A stretch of 44,430 nucleotides of DNA from DATEJJ01 sp039649115 (GTDB lineage: Bacteria > Actinomycetota > Actinomycetes > Mycobacteriales > Micromonosporaceae). Under the pieces are notes generated by a model. The model had not been told where the DNA came from. It searched no databases and was given only the letters and a program-made list of their open reading frames with translations. A program made the translations under genes and the position numbers. The DNA lies in assembly GCA_039649115.1 (NCBI GenBank), contig JBBWZQ010000127.1, positions 1 through 44,430 of the forward strand, written 5' to 3'. This document shows, piece after piece, positions 1 through 8,077 of the stretch; positions within the stretch are counted from its first letter, which is position 1; each line of letters begins with the position of its first letter.

Positions 1-19
1 CCGCTATCCATGCTGCTAA

Positions 20-229
20 CTTCAGGATCAACGCGGCGGAGCGGGGTGGGGAGGGGCGGGCGGTGACGGCGTCGACATCGCCGCGACGTCTGGACCGTAT
101 TCGGTGACCGGCAACCGGATCAGTCGCAATGGCGGCTATGGCTGCCGTGGAGAGTCGGCCGGGCCAATCACCGTGCGGGACAACGACATCTGGGCGAACG
201 CCGACCGCCTCGCACCGGACGCGGCCTGA
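20..229 (+). pseudogene. C-terminal remnant of a parallel beta-helix protein
   Basis: The frame ending at the TGA at 227-229 reads GDGVDIAATSG, then VTGNRISRNGGYG, then ITVRDNDIWANA. These are the short N-x-I/I-x-x-N coils of right-handed parallel beta-helix (NosD/pectate-lyase-like) proteins. The frame is closed upstream by a TAA at 17-19. A different frame at 3-50 reads plausibly (AIHAANFRINAAERGG), so the gene may be frameshifted around 45-65, or its 5' part may simply lie outside the window. No start codon or ribosome site is visible. It is either the tail of a gene entering from the left or a decayed copy. Function cannot be assigned beyond the fold. Confidence 0.45.
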
Positions 230-324
230 CCTTGAGTGCCAAGATCTCCGTTTGCCTGCGCGGAAGTGTAGCCAGGCTACTGGTCTGCGGCTCGGGGCAC
301 CTTTTGTTACGGGGACGTCACTTT

Positions 325-336
325 ACGGTTAACCGT
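325..336. promoter_or_regulatory. Perfect 12-bp palindrome overlapping the -35 of the GH87 gene
   Basis: ACGGTTAACCGT is a perfect palindrome. Its last base is the first base of the candidate -35 box TTGACG. A dimeric repressor bound here would block RNA polymerase. The regulator is not identified. Confidence 0.4.
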
Positions 337-364
337 TGACGTGGCTGTAGCACATCGATACTGT
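336..364 (+). promoter_or_regulatory. Candidate sigma-70 promoter of the GH87 gene
   Basis: TTGACG (336-341), a 17-nt spacer, then TACTGT (359-364). The -35 matches consensus at 5 of 6 positions; the -10 is weak. Initiation near 371 would give a leader of about 130 nt that carries the downstream 19-bp palindrome. Confidence 0.35.
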
Positions 365-376
365 TCTTTCACCATA

Positions 377-395
377 ACTGCAAGCTGCTTGCAGT
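377..395. promoter_or_regulatory. LacI-family-like operator upstream of the GH87 gene
   Basis: ACTGCAAGCTGCTTGCAGT is a perfect inverted repeat with one central base. The TGCAAGC/GCTTGCA arms resemble operators of LacI-family sugar repressors that control actinobacterial glycan-utilisation genes. It lies just downstream of the candidate -10, where a repressor would act as a roadblock. Sugar-dependent control of the glucanase is inferred. Confidence 0.55.
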
Positions 396-502
396 CTTCC
401 CTTCGATTTTTTCCGCCTGCGCACCCGGCAAGCACCCCGGCAAGGACGCATCCGCTCGGTGTCCGTGCACCCGCACCACCCACCCCCGAGCAGAGGAACA
501 CG

Positions 503-3500
503 ATGAGGAAAAGACACCTGGCGCCGCGGTTCGTCGCCGCGGCGCTGGCCGGACTGCTGGTAGCGGTCCTGCCGGTACTGCCGGATTCGCCGGCCAGCGC
601 GGCCGGGACGAACCTTGCCTCGGGCAAGGCCGCCTCCGCCAGCAGCAACACCCAGACGTACGTGGCCGCCAACGTCAACGATGGCAACCAGTCGACCTAC
701 TGGGAGAGCAGCAACAACGCCTTCCCGCAGTGGCTCCAGATCGACCTGGGCAGCGGCGCTCAGGTCAACCAGGTGGTGCTGAAGCTCCCGCCGGGCTGGG
801 GTTCCCGGACCGAGACGCTGTCGGTGCAGGGCAGCCCGGACGGTTCGTCGTTCAGCACGATCGTGGCGTCGGCCGGGTACAACTTCGACGGCAGTGCCAA
901 CACGGTCACCATCACCTTTGGCGCGACGACCGCCCGGTTCGTGCGGCTGAGCATCACCGCCAACACCGGGCAGCCGGGCGGCCAGGTCTCCGAATTCGAG
1001 ATCTACGGGCCTGCCACGAGCTCGGCGAACCTGGCGAGCGGTAGGACGATGTCCGACAGCGGCCACAGCCAGGCGTTCGTGGCCGGCAACGCCAACGACG
1101 GCAACCAGTCGACCTACTGGGAGAGCACGAACAACGCCTTCCCGCAGTGGCTCCAAGTCGACCTCGGTGCCTCGGTCGGCGTCAACCAGGTGGTGCTGAA
1201 GCTGCCGGCCAGCGGCTGGGGCGCGCGCACCGAAACGCTGGCGGTGCAGGGCAGCACGAACGGGTCGACGTTCAGCGACATCGTGGCGTCGGCAGGGTAC
1301 ACATTCGACGGCTCATCGAACGTCGTCACCATCAACGTCAACGCGACGACCACCCGGTACGTCCGGCTGAACATCACAGCGAACACTGGCTGGCCGGCCG
1401 GGCAGATCTCAGAGCTTGAGGTGTACGGGCCGACGACGGGTGACATCCAGCCGCCGACCGCGCCGACGAACCTCGCATACACGCTGCCGCAGTCCGGCCA
1501 GATCCGGCTGACCTGGAACTCGTCGACCGACAACGTCGCGGTCACCGGCTACGACATCTACCTCAACAATGCGTTGCTCACCAGCGTGCCGTCGAGCGCG
1601 CTGACCTACACCGACAACCAGCCGGACACCCTGACCGCGACGTACTTCGTCCGGGCGCATGACGCGGCCGGCAACCAGTCGGCGAACTCGAACAGCGTCA
1701 CCCGGGCCGGCCAGGGCGGCGACCAGCAGGCGCCGACCGCGCCGACGAACCTCGCCGTCAGCACGCCGACCTCCGGCCAGATCCGGCTGACCTGGGGTGC
1801 GTCGACGGACAACGTCGGGGTCACCGGCTACGACATCTACCGCAACGGCGCGCTGGACACGAGCGTCGGCGGCAGCACGCTGGCCTACACGGAGGCGCAG
1901 CCGGACACCGCGACGGTGATGTACTACGTCAAGGCGCACGACGCCGCGGCCAACCAGTCCGCGGCGAGCAACACCGTGACGCGGACCGGTTCCGGGGGCG
2001 GTGGCACGAACCTGGCCGCCGGCAAGCCAATCACGGGGTCGGCCAACACGTACATCTTCGTGCCAGCCAACGCCAACGACAACGACCTGACGACGTACTT
2101 CGAGGGCTCGTCCTATCCGAGCACGGTCACCGTCGGTCTGGGGGCGAACGCCGACCTGTCCTCAGTGGTCGTGAAGCTCAACCCCGACGCGGCGTGGGGG
2201 ACCAGGACCCAGACCATCGCGGTCCTCGGCCGGGAGCAGAGCTCGTCCGCGTTCACCACACTGTCGCCGGCCACGCAGTACACGTTCAACCCGGCCACCG
2301 GCAACTCGGTGACGATTCCGGTCGGCGGCCGGGAGTCCGATGTGGAGCTCTCGATCACCAGCAACACCGGTGCCCCGGGCGGTCAGGTCGCCGAGTTCCA
2401 GGTGTTCGGCACGCCGGCGCCAAACCCGGATCTGACCATCACGGGTTCATCGTGGACACCTACAGCTCCGGTGGAGACCGACGCGATCACGCTGTCCGCC
2501 ACAGTGACGAACAGCGGTACGGCCGGTGCGGCAGCCTCCAATGTGAACTTCTACCTGGGCAGCACCAAGGTGGGGACCGCGTCCGTCAACGCCCTTGCCG
2601 TCGGTGCCTCGCAGACCGTCACCGCCGCGATTGGTACGCAGACGGCCGGCTCGTACAGCTACGTGGCGAAGGTGGACGAGTCGAACAGCGTCATCGAGCT
2701 GAGCGACGCCAACAACAGTTACACCAACCCCACCTCGCTCGTGGTCGCCCCGGTGCAGAGCTCCGATCTGGTCGCCTCGGCGGTCAACTGGACGCCGAGC
2801 AACCCGTCGTCGGGCAGTGCCGTGAGCTTCTCGGTGACGGTGCGCAACCAGGGCACGATCGCCTCGGCCGGCGGCACCCACGCCGTGACGCTGACCCTCC
2901 TCGACGCCAACAACGCCACGGTCCTCACGCTGTCCGGCTCCTTCAGCGGCAGCCTCGCCTCCGGCGCGACCTCGACGGTCAACCTGGGGTCGTGGACCGC
3001 GGCGAACGGCAAGTACACCGTCAGGACGGTTATCGCCGTCGACGGCAATGAGCTGTCCATCAAGCAGGGCAACAACACCAGCAGTACGCCGCTGTTCGTC
3101 GGCCAGGGCGCCAACATGCCCTACGGGATGTACGAGGCGGAGAACGGCTCGATCGGCGGTGGCGCCACTGTGGTCGGTCCGAACCGGACGATCGGTGACC
3201 TCGCCGGTGAGGCGTCCGGCCGCAAGGCCGTCACGCTGAACTCGACCGGATCATTCGTGCAGTGGACCTCACGCGAGGCCACCAACACCTTCGTGGTCCG
3301 GTTCTCCATTCCGGACTCCGCGGGTGGCGGCGGCACGACCGCGAGCCTCAACCTGTACATCAACGGCAACCTGGTCCAGCCGCTGAGCCTGACCTCGCAC
3401 TACGCGTGGCTCTACGGTGCGGAAACCGGCCCGGGCAACTCGCCGGGCTCGGGCAGCCCTCGACACATCTACGACGAGGCCAGTTTCCTGCTCCCGTCGT

Positions 3501-4789
3501 CGTACCCGATCGGCAGCGTCATCAAGCTCCAGAAGGACGCGTCGAACGGTTCCCAGTACGCGATCGACTTCATGAACCTGGAGCAGGTCGCACCGGTGGC
3601 CAACCCGGACCCCGCGCACTACACCGTGCCGGCAGGCTTCGCCCAGCAGGACGTGCAGAACGCGCTGGACAAGGTACGGATGGACACGACCGGTACGTGG
3701 ACCGGCGTGTACCTGCCCGCCGGCCAGTACGCGGTGACCGGCAAGCTGCTGGTCTACCAGAAGCCGGCCCGGGTGGTCGGCGCCGGCGTCTGGTACACCC
3801 AGTTCAACGCCCCGGCCGGCCAGGAGAACACCGACGCCGACTGGGACCTGCAGAGCGGGGCGAGCGGCTCCTCGTTCAGCGGCTTCGCCTGGTTCGGCAA
3901 CTACACCTCGCGCATCGACGGCCCCGGACACACCTGGGACCTGCGCAACCAGTCGAACATCACCATCGACAATGTCTGGATCGAGCACCAGGTGGTCGCC
4001 GTCTGGGGCGCCGCCAACGTGCAGAACTCCCGGTTCACCAACATGCGGATCCGGGACACCATGGCCGACGGCATCAACCTCACCAACGGCAGCCAGGGCA
4101 ACCTGATCAGCAATGACGAGGCGCGGACGACCGGTGACGACAGCTTCGCGCTGTTCGCCGCGCTCGACCAGAACCCCGGCGACCTGAAGAACAACACGAT
4201 CCAGAACGTGACCGCGCTGACGCCCTGGCGGGCGGCTGGCGTGGCCATCTACGGCGGGTACGCCAACACGATCCAGAACTTCACCGTGGCGGACACGCTC
4301 TGCTACTCCGGCCTGACCATCAGCTCGCTGAACTTCGGGTTCCCGTTCGAGGGCTTCGGGGCCAGCCCGCCGACCACGTTCGCCAACTTCTCCCTGGCCC
4401 GCGACGGCGGCCACTTCTGGGGGAACCAGGTGTTCGGCGCGATCTGGGTGTTCTCGGCGACCCAACCGTTCCAGGGCATCCGGGTCAACGACGCGACCAT
4501 CACCAACCCGACGTACTCCGGCATCATGTTCCAGACCGACTACTCGGGCGGCACCGCCCTGTTCCCGGTCACCGACACCATCTTCACGAACACCACCATC
4601 ACCGGTGCCCAGCAGAGTGGCGACCAGTACACCGCCAAGTCCGGCTACGGCATCTGGGCCAACCCGCTGCCCGAGCCGGGCCAGGGGCCGGCCGTCGGCT
4701 CGGTGACCTTCAACCACCTGGTCGAGAGCAACAACTTCGTCAACATCCAGAACACCACGACCACGTTCACCATCACCGTCAACCCGTAG
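503..4789 (+). CDS. Secreted multi-module GH87 alpha-1,3-glucanase (mutanase/mycodextranase type)
   Basis: A 1428-residue secreted enzyme predicted to hydrolyse alpha-1,3-glucan, as in fungal walls or dental mutan. ATG 503 has GAGGAA eight bases upstream and gives a signal peptide (MRKRH, hydrophobic core, ASA-A cleavage near 32). Order of modules: two discoidin/CBM32 domains (about 35-172 and 175-311, both with NDGNQSTYWES), two FN3 domains (about 317-402 and 411-496), a third discoidin-like domain (502-638), two CARDB domains (641-864), a CBM35-like sandwich (871-1033) and a C-terminal right-handed beta-helix (1036-1428). The helix carries ADGIN with D1189 and GDDS with D1212/D1213. The 23- and 24-residue spacing equals that of the three catalytic aspartates reported for Bacillus GH87 enzymes (D1067, D1090, D1091, from memory). 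It appears monocistronic: palindromic operators precede it and a strong hairpin follows. Confidence 0.85.
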   Translation: MRKRHLAPRFVAAALAGLLVAVLPVLPDSPASAAGTNLASGKAASASSNTQTYVAANVNDGNQSTYWESSNNAFPQWLQIDLGSGAQVNQVVLKLPPGWGSRTETLSVQGSPDGSSFSTIVASAGYNFDGSANTVTITFGATTARFVRLSITANTGQPGGQVSEFEIYGPATSSANLASGRTMSDSGHSQAFVAGNANDGNQSTYWESTNNAFPQWLQVDLGASVGVNQVVLKLPASGWGARTETLAVQGSTNGSTFSDIVASAGYTFDGSSNVVTINVNATTTRYVRLNITANTGWPAGQISELEVYGPTTGDIQPPTAPTNLAYTLPQSGQIRLTWNSSTDNVAVTGYDIYLNNALLTSVPSSALTYTDNQPDTLTATYFVRAHDAAGNQSANSNSVTRAGQGGDQQAPTAPTNLAVSTPTSGQIRLTWGASTDNVGVTGYDIYRNGALDTSVGGSTLAYTEAQPDTATVMYYVKAHDAAANQSAASNTVTRTGSGGGGTNLAAGKPITGSANTYIFVPANANDNDLTTYFEGSSYPSTVTVGLGANADLSSVVVKLNPDAAWGTRTQTIAVLGREQSSSAFTTLSPATQYTFNPATGNSVTIPVGGRESDVELSITSNTGAPGGQVAEFQVFGTPAPNPDLTITGSSWTPTAPVETDAITLSATVTNSGTAGAAASNVNFYLGSTKVGTASVNALAVGASQTVTAAIGTQTAGSYSYVAKVDESNSVIELSDANNSYTNPTSLVVAPVQSSDLVASAVNWTPSNPSSGSAVSFSVTVRNQGTIASAGGTHAVTLTLLDANNATVLTLSGSFSGSLASGATSTVNLGSWTAANGKYTVRTVIAVDGNELSIKQGNNTSSTPLFVGQGANMPYGMYEAENGSIGGGATVVGPNRTIGDLAGEASGRKAVTLNSTGSFVQWTSREATNTFVVRFSIPDSAGGGGTTASLNLYINGNLVQPLSLTSHYAWLYGAETGPGNSPGSGSPRHIYDEASFLLPSSYPIGSVIKLQKDASNGSQYAIDFMNLEQVAPVANPDPAHYTVPAGFAQQDVQNALDKVRMDTTGTWTGVYLPAGQYAVTGKLLVYQKPARVVGAGVWYTQFNAPAGQENTDADWDLQSGASGSSFSGFAWFGNYTSRIDGPGHTWDLRNQSNITIDNVWIEHQVVAVWGAANVQNSRFTNMRIRDTMADGINLTNGSQGNLISNDEARTTGDDSFALFAALDQNPGDLKNNTIQNVTALTPWRAAGVAIYGGYANTIQNFTVADTLCYSGLTISSLNFGFPFEGFGASPPTTFANFSLARDGGHFWGNQVFGAIWVFSATQPFQGIRVNDATITNPTYSGIMFQTDYSGGTALFPVTDTIFTNTTITGAQQSGDQYTAKSGYGIWANPLPEPGQGPAVGSVTFNHLVESNNFVNIQNTTTTFTITVNP

Positions 4790-4804
4790 CCGAACCACCG
4801 ACAC

Positions 4805-4839
4805 GGGGTACCGCCGGGGGATGCCTCCGGCGGTACCCC
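4805..4839 (+). terminator. Intrinsic terminator-like hairpin after the GH87 gene
   Basis: GGGGTACCGCCGG (4805-4817) pairs perfectly with CCGGCGGTACCCC (4827-4839). Three more inner pairs (one G-T) bring the stem to 16 bp with an ATG loop. There is no U-tract, as is common in actinobacterial terminators. It starts 15 bp after the stop codon. Confidence 0.8.
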
Positions 4840-5016
4840 TGTCATGCCGGTCGGGTAAGTGTTCACGGTACCGCGTGGCGGCCGCGCCAGGTGGCGTTTC
4901 CGCACGGCCGGCGGCACCGGGACCACCCGCCGGGCATTGGCGATTGTCGGGTGTGGCCGGTGGCCGGCCGGCAGAATGGCGTTGACGCGTCACGGCGGCC
5001 ACACGGAGGACTGACA

Positions 5017-5805
5017 ATGGGGAAGTGGCTCGCGGATGCGGTGCCGGAGTGGGTGACCGGTCCGATCCTCATCGTGGGGCTGCCGCTGCTCATGCTGCTC
5101 CTCCAGCGGCTGGTGCACCGGCGCGCGCCGCACTGGCGGCGGGGCGCGCACAACGACGCGACCGGCATCATGGTCTCCGTCGCCGCGGTGGTGTATTCGG
5201 TGGCGATCGGCCTGTGTGTGGTCACGCTCTGGCAGCGGCTGGAGGACGCGCGCGCGGCGACGGAGATGGAGGCGACGAACCTCTCCGCGCTCGCCGAGGG
5301 GAGCCGGGTCTGCGTCCCGGCGACGCGCGACCGCATCCGCGCCGGGGTCATCGCGTACAACCAGGATGTCGTCGACGCCTGGACGGCGCGGATCCACGGC
5401 GAGGCCACCCCGAAGGTGGGTGCCGACCTGGACCTGCTGGTCGACACCGTCGGGCAGATCCGCCCGGACACCGAGGCCCAGCGCGCGTACGTCGACAACG
5501 CGATGGTGCGGCTGACGCGGGCGACCGAGTTGCGCGCGACGTCCATCCGGGTCGCGCGGGACCAGCGGCTGCCCGCGCTGCTGTGGTTCGCGGTGCTCGG
5601 TGGTTCGGTGGTCGTGCTCGCGCTGTGCCTGACGTGTGGTGTCCGGGACGACGCCATCCGCAAGATCCTGATCGGCGGGGTGACGGCGACGGTGGGCATC
5701 AACCTGTTCCTCGTCATCGAGCTGAACTACCCCTTCTACGGCGCCATCAGCGTCAAGCCGGACAGCTACGCCAACGTGGTCGGCACGCTGGAGCGGTCGC
5801 GCTGA
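5017..5805 (+). CDS. DUF4239-type (bestrophin-like) integral membrane protein
   Basis: A 262-residue membrane protein. ATG 5017 is chosen because GGAGG lies about 10 bases upstream; the open frame extends further but without a ribosome site. Two hydrophobic helices at the N-terminus (about 15-30, VTGPILIVGLPLLMLLL, and 52-72, MVSVAAVVYSVAIGLCVVTLW) flank the D-A-T-G-I segment. A central helical stretch rich in E/R/D follows (about 75-180), then two C-terminal transmembrane helices (about 186-206 and 215-235). This 2+2 layout with a soluble middle is that of DUF4239/bestrophin-like proteins, whose function is unknown; an ion-channel role is only a family-level idea. It stands alone between a terminator and the glgX-like operon. 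A link to the operon 114 bp downstream is possible but not shown. Confidence 0.7.
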   Translation: MGKWLADAVPEWVTGPILIVGLPLLMLLLQRLVHRRAPHWRRGAHNDATGIMVSVAAVVYSVAIGLCVVTLWQRLEDARAATEMEATNLSALAEGSRVCVPATRDRIRAGVIAYNQDVVDAWTARIHGEATPKVGADLDLLVDTVGQIRPDTEAQRAYVDNAMVRLTRATELRATSIRVARDQRLPALLWFAVLGGSVVVLALCLTCGVRDDAIRKILIGGVTATVGINLFLVIELNYPFYGAISVKPDSYANVVGTLERSR

Positions 5806-5844
5806 CCTCATTTGCGGACATTTCTCCGATATCCCGACCTGCTC

Positions 5845-5869
5845 GGAATCCTGTCCTAGGCTTGGCGTT
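5845..5869 (+). promoter_or_regulatory. Possible ECF-type or sigma-70 promoter of the eight-gene operon
   Basis: GGAAT (5845-5849), 17 nt, GTT (5867-5869) resembles the GGAAT-N18-GTT form used by SigR-like ECF sigma factors, one base short. The same segment holds TAGGCT (5857-5862), a good actinomycete -10 hexamer, but no clear -35 stands 17-18 bp upstream. The sequence alone cannot decide between them. Confidence 0.3.
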
Positions 5870-5919
5870 GTTGACGATCGGCGCAGCCCTCCACTCTCGA
5901 CACTCCCCAGGAAGTGACC

Positions 5920-8046
5920 ATGAAGGTTGAGCAGCTTGACCGGCGGCCGTTGACGAGGGATCAGCGCGCGTACGCCACCGAACGCGGCCGCAGCCACCCG
6001 CTGGGCGCGCACCAGGATCCCGGCGGTGTCAACTTCGCCTTCTTCTCCGAGCACGCCACCGGTGTGACGCTTCTGCTGTTCGACCGGCACGACGCCGCGG
6101 AGCCCTTCCAGACGGTCACCCTCGACCCGGAACGCAATCGCAGCTTCGCCGTCTGGCACGTCTACGTGCACGGGCTGCGGCCACCGGTCTTCTACGCGCT
6201 GCGGGTGGCGGGTCCGGTGGGTGAGGACGCCCGCCGGCAGGGTCACCGGTTCGATCCACAGAAGGTGCTCATCGATCCGTACAGCCGGGGTCTGGACCGG
6301 ACGCTGTGGGACCGCGGCTCGGCCTGCGCGCCGGGCGACAACCTGGCGACCTCGCTGCGCTGTGCCGTCATCGACCTGACCGACTACGACTGGGAGGGCG
6401 ACGCGCCGTTGCGCCGTCCCATGGACGAGCTCGTCATCTACGAGATGCACGTCGGCGGCTTCAGCCGCTCGCCCAGCTCGAAGGTGGGAAAGCCGGGCAC
6501 GTTCGACGGTGTGATCGAGAAGATCCCGTACCTGGGCGCGCTCGGTGTCACGGCCGTCGAGCTGCTGCCGGTGTTCGACTTCGACGACTCGCAGGCCCGG
6601 TACCTCGACGGGCACCGGCTGTCCAACTACTGGGGCTACAGCACGGCGGGGTACTTCGCGCCGCACGCGGCCTTCTGCGCCACCCCCGAGCTGGGCCAGC
6701 ACGTCCGCGAGTTCCGCGACATGGTCAAAGCGCTGCACCGCGCCGGCATCGAGGTGATTCTCGACGTGGTGTTCAACCACACCGACGAGGGCAACCAGCT
6801 CGGCCCGCTGTTCTCGTTCGCCGGGCTGGACAACCAGAACTACTACTACATGAACCCCGAGGACCGGCGCTTCTACTTCGACTACTCGGGCTGTGGCAAC
6901 ACCCTCATGGGCAACCACCCCATCGTGACCAAGCTGATCGTCGAGTGCCTGGAGTACTGGGTGCGCGACATGCACGTGGACGGCTTCCGCTTCGACGAGG
7001 CGGCGGTACTCACCCGCGGGACGCACGGCGAGGTGCTGGACGAGCCGCCGGTGGTCTGGCAGATCGAGCTGTCGGACACGCTGGCCGACAGCAAAGTCAT
7101 CGCCGAGGCCTGGGACGCCGCGGGCGCGTACGAGGTGGGCCGGTATCCCGGCTACCGGTGGGCGGAGTGGAACGGCCTGTACCGCGACACCATGCGCCGC
7201 TTCGTGAAGGGCGAACCGGGCATCGTCGGCGCGGTGGCCGGCCGGCTCGCCGGCAGTGCCGACCTGTACCAGCCGCGCGGGCACCGGCCGACCAACAGCA
7301 TCAACTTCATCACCTGCCATGACGGGTTCACGCTCGCCGACCTGGTGTCCTACGACGACAAGCACAACCGGGCCAACGGCGAGGACAACCGCGACGGCAA
7401 CGACGACAACATGAGCTGGAACTGCGGGGTGGAGGGTCCGACCGGCGACCTGGCCGTGCTCGCCCTGCGCCACCGCCAGATCAGGAACTTCGCGACCCTG
7501 CTCATGCTCTCCCGCGGCGTACCGATGATCGTCGCTGGCGACGAGGTGGGCCGGACCCAGCAGGGCAACAACAACGCGTACTGCCAGGACAACGAGGTGG
7601 GCTGGTTCGACTGGAACCTCGCCGACGCCAACCAGGACCTGCTCCGGTTCTGGACCCGGCTGCTGGCCTTCCGCGGTACGCACGAGGTCCTGCGCCGGCC
7701 GGAGTTCTACAATGGACTGACCAACGACCGCGGCCTGCCGGACGTGACGTGGCACGGCACCCAGTTGGGGGAGCCGGGATGGGACGACCCGGCGGCGCGC
7801 GCGCTGGCCTGCACGCTCGCCGGGCAGGGCGACGCCCCGGACCTGCACGTGATGATGAACATGCACTGGGGACCGCTCGACTTCGCGCTCGCCCGGATCC
7901 CCGGCCGCCGCTGGGTACGGGCGATCGACACCGCGCTGCCGTGCCCGCTGGACATCGCCGAGCCCGGCACCGAGCAGCCCATCGACGCGTCCAGCTACCT
8001 GGTGTCCGACCGCAGCATCGCCGTTCTCCTGTCCCGGCCCGTCTGA
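5920..8046 (+). CDS. glgX: Glycogen debranching enzyme (GlgX/TreX, GH13 isoamylase type)
   Basis: A 708-residue cytoplasmic enzyme that cleaves alpha-1,6 branches of glycogen or limit dextrin. ATG 5920 follows AGGAAG by about 6 bases; an in-frame GTG at 5914 is less likely. An N-terminal CBM48-like sandwich (about 18-165, including HPLGA and GGVNFAFFSEHATGVTLLLF) precedes a GH13 barrel. The four conserved regions are DVVFNH, GFRFDEA (nucleophile D359), IAEAWD (acid/base E396) and CHDGF (D468). NYWGYST and GDE.GRTQQGNNNAYCQD are GlgX/TreX signatures. Length fits the family. It heads a co-directional run with the AGE-STAS gene starting 31 bp downstream, so its glucan-derived sugars may feed the unusual enzymes that follow. 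A second glgX elsewhere in the genome would be normal; this copy seems dedicated to the cluster. Confidence 0.92.
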   Translation: MKVEQLDRRPLTRDQRAYATERGRSHPLGAHQDPGGVNFAFFSEHATGVTLLLFDRHDAAEPFQTVTLDPERNRSFAVWHVYVHGLRPPVFYALRVAGPVGEDARRQGHRFDPQKVLIDPYSRGLDRTLWDRGSACAPGDNLATSLRCAVIDLTDYDWEGDAPLRRPMDELVIYEMHVGGFSRSPSSKVGKPGTFDGVIEKIPYLGALGVTAVELLPVFDFDDSQARYLDGHRLSNYWGYSTAGYFAPHAAFCATPELGQHVREFRDMVKALHRAGIEVILDVVFNHTDEGNQLGPLFSFAGLDNQNYYYMNPEDRRFYFDYSGCGNTLMGNHPIVTKLIVECLEYWVRDMHVDGFRFDEAAVLTRGTHGEVLDEPPVVWQIELSDTLADSKVIAEAWDAAGAYEVGRYPGYRWAEWNGLYRDTMRRFVKGEPGIVGAVAGRLAGSADLYQPRGHRPTNSINFITCHDGFTLADLVSYDDKHNRANGEDNRDGNDDNMSWNCGVEGPTGDLAVLALRHRQIRNFATLLMLSRGVPMIVAGDEVGRTQQGNNNAYCQDNEVGWFDWNLADANQDLLRFWTRLLAFRGTHEVLRRPEFYNGLTNDRGLPDVTWHGTQLGEPGWDDPAARALACTLAGQGDAPDLHVMMNMHWGPLDFALARIPGRRWVRAIDTALPCPLDIAEPGTEQPIDASSYLVSDRSIAVLLSRPV

Positions 8047-8077
8047 CCCGTGCCGCACCCAGCCACTGGAGGTACCC

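Noticed and set aside
129..332. Small plus-strand open frame near the left end
   Set aside because: Its frame competes with the beta-helix remnant, the composition is Arg/Thr/Ser-rich shadow text, and it has no ribosome site.
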